From assembly GCA_964590835.1 (NCBI GenBank), contig CAZPYD010000006.1:1-32277 (forward strand): a stretch of 32,277 nt of DNA, in the 5' to 3' direction. The DNA is from CAZPYD01 sp964590835 (GTDB lineage: Bacteria > Patescibacteriota > Minisyncoccia > JAHISW01 > Tagabacteraceae). Under the pieces are notes generated by a model. The model saw only the letters and a list, made by a program, of their open reading frames with translations. It did no database searches and was not told where the DNA came from. Of the stretch, positions 19,897 to 25,845 are shown one piece after another. A program made the position numbers and the translations under genes. Each line of letters begins with the position of its first letter. Position 1 is the stretch's first letter.

Positions 19897-21386
19897 TGAC
19901 AAAAATAAACCTCTCAGAATTAAGCATAAAAAAAGCACACGAGCTGATGCATTCCGGCGATATTTCTGCCAGGCAGCTTTTGGAGTTTTATTTGGATAAT
20001 ATAAAAAAACACGACAAGGACATTCATGCTTATCTTGAGTTGTTTGGCGATGCTTTTGAAAATGCCGAAGAAGTAGATAAAGCAATAAAGAGCGGCAAAG
20101 AAGTGCCTTTGCTTGCCGGTATCCCAATGGCTATAAAAGACAATCTTTTAATAAAAGGCAAAAAATGTTCTTCTGGATCAAAAATTTTGGAAAACCATAT
20201 TGCCACATATGATGCGACTGTTATAGATAAACTAAAGAAAGAAGGTGTGGTATTTGTGGGGCGTACAAATATGGACGAGTTTGCTATGGGGTCTTCTACA
20301 GAAAACTCTGCTTATGGTCCAACTAGAAATCCACACGACCACGAGAGAGTGCCAGGTGGTTCTTCTGGGGGTTCGGCTGCTGCTGTAGCTCAGCAAGAAT
20401 GCTTGGCTGCTATAGGTTCTGATACTGGTGGCTCTGTTCGTCAACCGGCTGCTTTTTGTGGGGTGGTGGGGTTTAAGCCTACTTACGGCGCTGTTTCTAG
20501 ACACGGACTAATGGCAATGTCTTCTTCGCTTGATCAGATTGGCCCTTTTACAAAAACCGTCGAGGATGCAGAAATAATTTTTAATGTAATAAAAGGGGAG
20601 GATCCAATGGATTCTACTACGGCCAATATTAGACCATCTTCTGATTCAAAAATAAAAACCATTGGTGTACCAAAAGAATTTTTTAATTTAGAAGGTGAGA
20701 CTGAGGGGGTGGATAAAGAAGTAGCAAAGGCTGTTTTAAATAGTATTGAAATTTTTAAAAATCTTGGATTCAAAATAAAGCCGATTAGTATTCCGAGTTT
20801 GAAGTATGCAATAGAGACGTATTATATTATTATGCCGGCTGAAGTTTCTTCCAATTTGGCTCGTTATGACGGTATTAGATATGGTCTTTCTGAAGATGGC
20901 GAAAATCTTTTGGATGTTTATATGAAAAGTAAAGGTGAAGGTTTTGGTCCTGAGACAAAAAGGAGACTCATGTTGGGAGCTTATGTGTTATCTTCTGGTT
21001 TTTATGATGCGTATTATATTATGGCCAAAAGAGCAGTTGGTTTAATGAAAAAAAGTTTGAAGGAAACCTTTAAGGATGTTGATGTTCTTTTAAGCCCCAC
21101 CACGCCTACACCCGCATTTAGATTTGGAGAAAAAACAGCCAACCCGGTAGAAATGTATTTGGCAGATATTTTTACTAGTGCCGCTAATTTGACAGGCATT
21201 CCGGGTATTTCTATTCCGTGCTTACCTCACCGGCAAGCAGGCCTGCCTGCTGCTGAGGCTCGCCTCGACGAAGCTTCAGCGAGGCGAGAAGGTAAAAAGC
21301 TACCAATAGGTCTGCAGCTAATGGCGCCTTGGTTTGAAGAAAACAAGCTGTTTGAGCTTGGAAAATTATTTGAAAACAACTTATAG
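19896..21386 (+). CDS. gatA: Glutamyl-tRNA(Gln) amidotransferase subunit A, with a repeat-encoded insertion
   Basis: GatA hydrolyses glutamine and delivers ammonia to the mischarged tRNA on GatB. The 496-residue product has the amidase signature with the Ser-cisSer-Lys triad: K81 in MAIKDN, S156 in PGGSSGGS, S180 in GSDTGGSVRQP, spaced as in characterised GatA. NMDEFAMGSSTENSAYGPTR and LLSPTTPTPAF are also typical. After SIPC (near 439-442) an extra stretch of about 24 residues (starting LPHRQAGLPAAEARL) precedes LPIGLQLMAP; ordinary GatA has only a few residues here. It is encoded by two palindromes (21222-21293) and keeps the frame. The site is a surface loop near the end of the fold, so activity is plausibly kept. 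Confidence 0.95.
   Translation: MTKINLSELSIKKAHELMHSGDISARQLLEFYLDNIKKHDKDIHAYLELFGDAFENAEEVDKAIKSGKEVPLLAGIPMAIKDNLLIKGKKCSSGSKILENHIATYDATVIDKLKKEGVVFVGRTNMDEFAMGSSTENSAYGPTRNPHDHERVPGGSSGGSAAAVAQQECLAAIGSDTGGSVRQPAAFCGVVGFKPTYGAVSRHGLMAMSSSLDQIGPFTKTVEDAEIIFNVIKGEDPMDSTTANIRPSSDSKIKTIGVPKEFFNLEGETEGVDKEVAKAVLNSIEIFKNLGFKIKPISIPSLKYAIETYYIIMPAEVSSNLARYDGIRYGLSEDGENLLDVYMKSKGEGFGPETKRRLMLGAYVLSSGFYDAYYIMAKRAVGLMKKSLKETFKDVDVLLSPTTPTPAFRFGEKTANPVEMYLADIFTSAANLTGIPGISIPCLPHRQAGLPAAEARLDEASARREGKKLPIGLQLMAPWFEENKLFELGKLFENNL
21222..21293 (+). repeat. Two palindromes inserted in frame in gatA
   Basis: GGCAAGCAGGCCTGCCTGC (from 21232) is a GGCC-centred near-palindrome related to the 20-mer beside the tRNA genes. 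CTCGCCTCG (21259-21267) pairs with CGAGGCGAG (21280-21288), and the loop contains GAAGCTTC, giving a 30-bp palindrome with two mismatched pairs. The block is GC-rich in an AT-rich gene and is 72 bp long, a multiple of three. Confidence 0.88.
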
Positions 21387-21417
21387 TAATTTATAATTTT
21401 ATATTTTTACGGCCACT

Positions 21418-21984
21418 ATGACCTATATAAATTTTGAATATATTTTTTATAAAGTCTACACTTTTTTTGCGGATGTTTATCAGTTTGTGGCTAATTTTAA
21501 TTATGATACTGATTTAGAGGATACCTTAAATTGGGTTAAGTTTATTTCGGCAATGATTTCTCTATTGTTTTTGGTCGGAGTAATTTATGCTTTTAATAAA
21601 CTAGCCAAATTAAACAAAAAGCAGCTCGCAGAATATGCCAAGGTTATTGTAGAAGAGACACCTCAAGAAAGGCTTATAAAATGGGAAAAAATCCAGAGAT
21701 ATGTTAAATCAGAAAATCCTTCAGATTGGAAGGTGGCCATATTGGAAGCCGATAGTTTGCTTGATGATATTATTAAAAAGATTGGCTATGAAGGGAAAAA
21801 TTTTGGTGAACGGCTGATGCACATCACAACAGCACAATTTAAAAACCTAAACAATGTTTGGTTTGCTCATAAAACGAGAAATAGGATAGCGCATGGAGGG
21901 GCGGATTATGAAATAACTAAAGACGAGACAGAGAAATTAATGGATATTTACAAAAAAGCCTTTGAAGAGCTTGAGTATTTATAA
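21418..21984 (+). CDS. Membrane-anchored protein with a HEPN-like motif
   Basis: The 188-residue protein has a membrane helix at about 42-59 after a short N-terminal region that may contain a second hydrophobic stretch (about 10-25). A soluble helical domain of about 130 residues follows. Its end has WFAHKTRNRIAHG: R154-N155-x3-H159 fits the Rx4-6H motif of HEPN domains, including a polar residue after the Arg. HEPN proteins are often ribonucleases acting on tRNA or other RNA in toxin and defence systems, though many family members are inactive. It lies 31 bp after gatA and just before the initiator tRNA gene. No partner nucleotidyltransferase is seen. The HEPN reading is from this motif alone and needs structure-level checking. 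Confidence 0.55.
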   Translation: MTYINFEYIFYKVYTFFADVYQFVANFNYDTDLEDTLNWVKFISAMISLLFLVGVIYAFNKLAKLNKKQLAEYAKVIVEETPQERLIKWEKIQRYVKSENPSDWKVAILEADSLLDDIIKKIGYEGKNFGERLMHITTAQFKNLNNVWFAHKTRNRIAHGGADYEITKDETEKLMDIYKKAFEELEYL

Positions 21985-21999
21985 AAGTCGTGTTAAAAT
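21971..21999 (+). promoter_or_regulatory. Initiator tRNA promoter, TTGAGT-N17-TAAAAT with TGn
   Basis: TTGAGT at 21971-21976 and TAAAAT at 21994-21999 are 17 bases apart, with TGT before the -10 box (extended -10). The start point would be about 14 bases before the tRNA. The promoter overlaps the end of the HEPN-like gene. Confidence 0.65.
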
Positions 22000-22019
22000 T
22001 GTGGAACAATTAAAAATGC

Positions 22020-22091
22020 CGCGGGGAAGTGTACCGGTTGCACGGGAGGCTCATAACCTCCAGGCAGTGGGTTCGACTCCCACCCCCGCAA
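22020..22091 (+). tRNA. Initiator tRNA-fMet (anticodon CAU)
   Basis: The acceptor stem CGCGGGG/CCCCGCA leaves the first pair C1-A72 unpaired, the hallmark of bacterial initiators. The anticodon loop is CTCATAA, and the T arm is GTGGG-TTCGACT-CCCAC. The discriminator is A. CCA is not encoded in full (AACAA follows). The anticodon stem is GGAGG/CCTCC, so the three base pairs next to the loop are A-U, G-C, G-C instead of the usual three G-C pairs. A 14-base copy of its T-arm/acceptor sequence lies downstream at 22299-22312. Confidence 0.95.
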
Positions 22092-22103
22092 CAAAGTGAA
22101 TTT

Positions 22104-22145
22104 GCACACAAAATACCGAGATTTTTTCTCGGTATTTTGTGTATG
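22104..22145 (+). terminator. 15-bp perfect hairpin after initiator tRNA
   Basis: ACACAAAATACCGAG (22106-22120) pairs with CTCGGTATTTTGTGT (22128-22142) around a T-rich loop, with a short outer extension. It is the counterpart of the hairpin after tRNA-Ser. A terminator or processing signal is likely. Confidence 0.6.
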
Positions 22146-22157
22146 CAAAACCTTTGT

Positions 22158-22191
22158 CCCGACATTTTGAGCCTTGTGAAAAATCGTCGGG
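22158..22191 (+). repeat. Hairpin CCCGACATTTT/AAAATCGTCGGG
   Basis: An 11-bp stem with one bulged C and an 11-nt loop. It lies in the 393-bp stretch (22092-22484) between the initiator tRNA and the minus-strand lipoprotein gene. That stretch contains hairpins and repeats only; I see no gene in it. Confidence 0.6.
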
Positions 22192-22220
22192 GCGAGCCTT
22201 CATTTGTGCTGCGAGCCGCG

Positions 22221-22240
22221 CCTGCCTGCCGGCAGGCAGG
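22221..22240. repeat. Second exact copy of the 20-bp CCTG/CAGG palindrome
   Basis: Identical to 4311-4330. Flanking TGCTG (22207-22211) and CAGCA (22243-22247) could extend the stem. Here too it sits beside a tRNA gene, about 130 bp downstream. Confidence 0.95.
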
Positions 22241-22298
22241 TCCAGCAGTACTTAGAAAATTTCGAACAAAGTAAGAAATTTACTTAGTAACTGCGGGA

Positions 22299-22312
22299 CG
22301 ACTCCCACCCCC
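22299..22312 (+). repeat. Copy of a piece of the initiator tRNA 3' region
   Basis: CGACTCCCACCCCC matches 22074-22087 (T loop, T stem and acceptor of tRNA-fMet) over 14 bases, 225 bp downstream of it. Confidence 0.7.
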
Positions 22313-22357
22313 CGTTTTTACCTAAAACATAAAACAGCCCAGTTAAGCCATATTAAA

Positions 22358-22399
22358 TTTTTCAAGGTGAAAACCAAGTAGGGTTTTCACCTTGAAAAA
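22358..22399. repeat. Perfect 18-bp hairpin
   Basis: TTTTTCAAGGTGAAAACC pairs without mismatch with GGTTTTCACCTTGAAAAA around a 6-nt loop. The T and A tracts make it terminator-like on both strands, though no gene ends directly before it. Confidence 0.75.
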
Positions 22400-22437
22400 A
22401 GATGTCTGGCCCTATTTGTTTTTTGTTATTAAAATAA

Positions 22438-22463
22438 AAAAGGCGCCACATGTGGCGCCTTTT
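22438..22463 (-). terminator. Terminator of the lipoprotein gene
   Basis: AAAAGGCGCCACA and TGTGGCGCCTTTT form a perfect 26-bp palindrome. On the minus strand it is followed by a T-rich run and lies 22 bp after the gene. Confidence 0.85.
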
Positions 22464-22484
22464 GAATTTTTTTAAATATGTTTT

Positions 22485-23039
22485 TTAGTTTTGGGCTAAT
22501 CTCCAGCCATCGTCGAATAGAACAAACGTCGCGCTATCGCTGTTTACGCTGATGTGTTTGTCTATTAAGATGTCACCAAATGGTGTCATCTCTGAGTAAC
22601 GCCATTGGTAATGTACTACGGCTGTTTTACCTCTGGAAGATTCTTTAAACTGAATTCCTGTTACTTTTAGAAATTCTATTTGGGAAAGCTCGACAACCGC
22701 ATGTCTATCCATTAGCGCTAAGGCATATTTCATACCTTTGCCAGTCATTTGGATAACGATAATATCCATCAAATTACCGAATCCCCATTTGCCTACAACT
22801 TGATATTTTATCAGGCCTTCTTTTTGTAAGGCGGTTAAGATGTCCGGGGACAGTGTTGAAGTCTCGTTTTCTCCCAAGGGGATTTTCCGAGTGCTTCTAA
22901 TGGGTAATTGGACTTTTATTGCTTCGGCTGCCTTTTCGCGAGACAGGTCTGTTGTGATTTTGGCTTCGGCTCTGTTGCATCCCATTGAAACAGCAGAGAG
23001 CAAAAATAAGACTGTAAAAAGCTTTAAAAAAGTTTTCAT
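22485..23039 (-). CDS. Putative lipoprotein, function unknown
   Basis: The 184-residue product has a lipoprotein signal peptide: KTFLKLFTVLFLLSAVSMGC with the lipid-modified Cys at 21 (lipobox SMGC). The mature part is mixed alpha/beta, with GKGMKYALALMDRHAVVELS and GIQFKESSRGKTAVVHYQWR, the latter suggesting a beta-rich fold. I do not recognise the family. The ATG is preceded by GAGAGGTAA at good spacing, unlike most genes here. The gene stands alone on the minus strand, with a perfect-palindrome terminator and direct repeats on both sides. That cassette-like layout suggests acquisition, though composition is not obviously different. Confidence 0.72.
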   Translation of the reverse strand: MKTFLKLFTVLFLLSAVSMGCNRAEAKITTDLSREKAAEAIKVQLPIRSTRKIPLGENETSTLSPDILTALQKEGLIKYQVVGKWGFGNLMDIIVIQMTGKGMKYALALMDRHAVVELSQIEFLKVTGIQFKESSRGKTAVVHYQWRYSEMTPFGDILIDKHISVNSDSATFVLFDDGWRLAQN

Positions 23040-23239
23040 TTTGTTACCTCTCTTCTAGTTTTTTTAGTTTTCAAAATATTACTATTTAGTCTATTATACA
23101 CTATTTATGCAGTGAGTCAAGGTTCTATGTGTATTTATTTATATAAATAATGCCTGACTCCATTTGTTTTGACTTTTTTGATTATTTATTCTATTATGGG
23201 GTTAGAAATTAATGGAGTTTGTTTGAAAAAGGAGTACAA

Positions 23240-23428
23240 ATGGATTTTTTTGATAAGAATAAGGATTGGCTTGTGCCAGCTGTTTCGGTATTTTTTGTTA
23301 TCATTTTTGCGGGTTTATTTTTTTTGAATTTTTTTATTGAAGAATTGATTGAGTTTGTCGTTGGTATCTTTTATTTTTTTCAAATGATTTTTGAACAAAT
23401 AAAACCACTCCTGGGGGGTGGTTTTTGA
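23240..23428 (+). CDS. Small membrane protein, function unknown
   Basis: The 62-residue product starts MDFFDKNKDW, has a membrane helix at about 11-31 and a second hydrophobic, Phe-rich stretch at about 36-55, and ends QIKPLLGGGF. I start at 23240 because AAAAAGGAG lies just upstream; an earlier in-frame start lacks such a site. The last codons form the gene's own terminator hairpin. It precedes dnaG, which seems to have its own promoter. No family is recognised. The good ribosome binding site and the terminator support it as a real gene. Confidence 0.62.
   Translation: MDFFDKNKDWLVPAVSVFFVIIFAGLFFLNFFIEELIEFVVGIFYFFQMIFEQIKPLLGGGF
23401..23427 (+). terminator. Terminator built into the end of the small membrane-protein gene
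   Basis: AAAACCACTCC pairs with GGGGTGGTTTT (one G-T pair) around a short TGG loop and is followed by T's. It covers the last nine codons, including the codons for LLGGGF. Confidence 0.8.
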
Positions 23429-23462
23429 TTTTTGATGCTTATTGATATAAACTAAAACTAAG

Positions 23463-25145
23463 ATGTCATCTCCTGTTGAACAAATAAAACAAAGACTTTC
23501 CGTGGAGGAAGTAGTAGGCGCTTATATCAAGCTCCAAAAAGCCGGTGGCAATTTTCGTGCGCCTTGCCCTTTTCATTCGGAAAAGGCACCGTCTTTTTAT
23601 GTGTCTCCTGCGCGTGAGATATGGCATTGTTTTGGCTGCAACAAGGGTGGTGATATTTTTGAATTTGTAAAAGAAATAGAGGGAGTGGACTTTCCTGAGT
23701 CTCTTAAGATCTTGGCTGAAAGAGCTGGCATTACTCTTACTTATCAAAACCCAAAATTAAGAACTGAAAAAACAAATTTAATTGATTTAATGAAAGACGC
23801 CACTTATTTTTATCAGAAAAAATTGGCTGAAAATAAGGAAGTGTTGAATTATTTGTGGAAGCGCGGGGTTAAAAATGAAACTCTAAAAGATTTTAATATT
23901 GGTTTTGCGCCCATGGAGGAAGAGGGTTGGCGTAATCTTTTTAATTATTTGAAAGGTAAAGGGTATTCTGGTGATCAAATGGAAAAAGCTGGGCTGGCTG
24001 TAAGGAAAGACGCCGGTGATTTTTATGATAGATTTAGAGGGAGAATAATGTTCCCGTTAAAAGATGGTTCTGCTCGGGTGGTGGGATTTTCTGGGCGTAT
24101 ATTTGGCCCTGAAAAAGAAGGTGTGGGTAAGTATGTAAATACTCCACAGACTGATCTTTATGACAAATCAAAGGTTTTGTATGGATTTGATAGGGCAAAA
24201 ATGGACCTTCGTAGTAAGGATAGCTGCGTGTTGGTGGAGGGGCAAATGGATGTGTTGATGTCGCATCAGGCGGGTGTTGTAAATACGGTTGCTGTTTCTG
24301 GTACAGCGCTTACGTATGACCACCTAAAAGCAATAAAAAGATTCACTGAAAATCTTGTTATGGCTTTTGATAGTGATGAAGCTGGATTAAAGGCTGCTAA
24401 AAGAAGTATGGATTTGGCTTTGCAGGCTGGATTTGAAACAAAAGCGGTTTTTTTAGAAAATGGTAAGGATCCTGCTGATGTGGTGAACGAAGATTCGGAA
24501 ATATGGATTAGGGCTATTAAAAACGCCAAACATATTATTGAATTTTATTTTGATGTATTAAAGCAAAAGCACGGCGAAGATTCTAGGCAATTTAAATTGG
24601 CAGTAGAGAAAAATATTGTGCCATATATTGGTTCTATTCAAAGTGGTGTGGATAAGAGTTATTGGGTAAATAAGGTAGCTGATAAGATTGGCGTAAAAGA
24701 GGAAATAATTTGGCGGGAAGTAAAAAAGGCCGGCAGTTTTTCAGAAAGTTTAGATCAAATTCCAAAAGATGATTTGGTGTCACAAAATAAGAGTAAAAAT
24801 AGGCTGCAGCTTTTGGAGGAGAAAATTTTGGGAATTGTATTATGGAAAAAAGATAATTCTTTTTTACCAGATTTTATGAAGTCTGATGTTTTAGATAAGT
24901 TAAAAGAGGAGGATAAAAACAGGTTAGCACTTGAGGCGGAGCTTTGTTATGATGGAATCGAAGAAAAAGTTTTGAAAGAAGAAATAGGGGGGCTAACAAA
25001 TGAATTTAAAAAGGAGGATGTAAAGATGCGACTTGAGGATTTGGCTGAAGAGGTACGTAAGTTGGAATTAGAAGGGAAGACAGATGATTTGGAAAAGAAA
25101 ATGAAGGAGTTTCAAAAACTTTCAAAAGAATTGACACAGATTTAA
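23463..25145 (+). CDS. dnaG: DNA primase DnaG
   Basis: DnaG makes RNA primers at the replication fork. The 560-residue protein has the CHC2 zinc finger (C35, H38, C56, C59; CPFHSEKAPSFYVSP and HCFGCNKGG), the basic RNA-polymerase-like core, the TOPRIM domain with VLVEGQMDVLMSHQAG and MAFDSDEAGLKAAKRS, and a C-terminal helical region from about 430 for the replicative helicase. This C-terminal part is short and coiled-coil-like (LEDLAEEVRKLELEG), so helicase contacts may differ. TTGATT (23425) and TATAAA (23446), 15 bases apart, could give a leader of about five bases. Confidence 0.95.
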   Translation: MSSPVEQIKQRLSVEEVVGAYIKLQKAGGNFRAPCPFHSEKAPSFYVSPAREIWHCFGCNKGGDIFEFVKEIEGVDFPESLKILAERAGITLTYQNPKLRTEKTNLIDLMKDATYFYQKKLAENKEVLNYLWKRGVKNETLKDFNIGFAPMEEEGWRNLFNYLKGKGYSGDQMEKAGLAVRKDAGDFYDRFRGRIMFPLKDGSARVVGFSGRIFGPEKEGVGKYVNTPQTDLYDKSKVLYGFDRAKMDLRSKDSCVLVEGQMDVLMSHQAGVVNTVAVSGTALTYDHLKAIKRFTENLVMAFDSDEAGLKAAKRSMDLALQAGFETKAVFLENGKDPADVVNEDSEIWIRAIKNAKHIIEFYFDVLKQKHGEDSRQFKLAVEKNIVPYIGSIQSGVDKSYWVNKVADKIGVKEEIIWREVKKAGSFSESLDQIPKDDLVSQNKSKNRLQLLEEKILGIVLWKKDNSFLPDFMKSDVLDKLKEEDKNRLALEAELCYDGIEEKVLKEEIGGLTNEFKKEDVKMRLEDLAEEVRKLELEGKTDDLEKKMKEFQKLSKELTQI

Positions 25146-25161
25146 TTTAAATAATAAAAGC

Positions 25162-25191
25162 AAAAACCACCCCCTTAAAGGGGTGGTTTTT
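25162..25191. terminator. Bidirectional terminator between dnaG and rnpB
   Basis: AAAAACCACCCC pairs with GGGGTGGTTTTT around a short loop, with A and T tracts outside. dnaG and rnpB converge on it. Confidence 0.9.
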
Positions 25192-25195
25192 GATA

Positions 25196-25717
25196 TGTTC
25201 TATGCCTATAAGCCGAATTCTGTCGAGAACAGTCATTTATCTGCCTTATAAATTGCTTTATAAGGTCAAGCGGCACTGCCCGATTTTCATCGGACCACGG
25301 CCTTGCACTCAGGTAAGGATTTAGCCGTTTCACCCTTGATATTGCTATCAAGGCTCGCCCTGCTTCGCTCTTGCGAGCTTTGTAGGGCGGCTTTCAGCTT
25401 TCGCTTCAAGCCGTCTCTGTTCGCACCTCGTGGATCACTCCAGACGGGCGTTACCTCCGACTTCTCATTTAAAAATTTTGAAGTCAGAGCTCCGCTCTCG
25501 CCAAAGACGAGCATCGGAGCCGCTACCCTGCTGCCGATTTTGTCCACCGTAGGTGGTTACAAAATCGAGCACCCTGAGTGAAATCAAAGGATTGGCCCCT
25601 CGACACAGCTCGGGACGCTCAATTTTGCAGCTGCCTACGGCAGGCAAAATTGGCGAGTGTTCGGACTTTCCTCTATTCATAAATAAAATGAACAGTAACT
25701 ATTCAGCACAGAACTAT
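25196..25717 (-). ncRNA. rnpB: RNase P RNA (bacterial type A), enlarged
   Basis: This is the catalytic RNA that trims tRNA 5' leaders. On the minus strand the conserved GAGGAAAGTCCG (about 25675-25664), GAACAGAGACGGC, AAGGGTGAAACGGCTAAATCC and the 3' block ACAGAATTCGGCTTATAGG are in the right order. The ends pair: GTTCTGTGCT at 25714-25705 with GGCATAGAAC (P1), then GAATAGT with ACTGTTC (P2). The RNA is about 520 nt, against about 380 in E. coli. Most of the excess lies between AAAGTCCG and AACAGAGA (about 250 nt against about 65). Two inserted hairpins there share one plan: a 9-bp A/T-rich stem (CAATTTTGC..GCAAAATTG; CGATTTTGT..ACAAAATCG) capped by a 5-bp GC stem. Confidence 0.93.
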
Positions 25718-25726
25718 CACAAATAT

Positions 25727-25756
25727 AACATATTTGTAGTAATATGTAAATAGCAA
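25727..25756 (-). promoter_or_regulatory. rnpB promoter
   Basis: On the minus strand TTGCTA (25756-25751) and TATGTT (25732-25727) are 18 bases apart, putting the start point close to the 5' strand of P1. Confidence 0.5.
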
Positions 25757-25781
25757 ATTTTGTCATGGTTGGTCTTTTTTT

Positions 25782-25810
25782 TTGTGTGATTCTTTTTTTT
25801 TGTATATAAT
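25782..25810 (+). promoter_or_regulatory. Promoter TTGTGT-N17-TATAAT
   Basis: TTGTGT at 25782-25787 and TATAAT at 25805-25810 are 17 bases apart, the best-spaced promoter in the window. It would give a leader of about 30 nt for the O-antigen-ligase/TPR gene. T-tracts flank the spacer. Confidence 0.72.
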
Positions 25811-25845
25811 AAATATATAAATTATTAACAATAAATGTAAGAAAA

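Larger units (their letters stand above)
22402..23170 (+). repeat. Near-identical 21-bp direct repeats flanking the lipoprotein gene
   Basis: ATGTCTGGCCCTATTTGTTTT at 22402-22422 and its counterpart at 23150-23170 agree at 17 of 21 positions. They lie on the two sides of the minus-strand lipoprotein gene. TGCCTGACTCC-ATTTG-type sequence resembles REP-like tails I recall near Y1 transposases, but no transposase is present. Confidence 0.5.

Noticed and set aside
22029..22274. 81-residue frame over the initiator tRNA and palindrome
   Set aside because: It starts inside the tRNA gene and its second half is translated repeat sequence.
25287..25753. Several 66-92-residue frames on both strands
   Set aside because: They lie within rnpB, whose conserved cores and end pairing explain the sequence.
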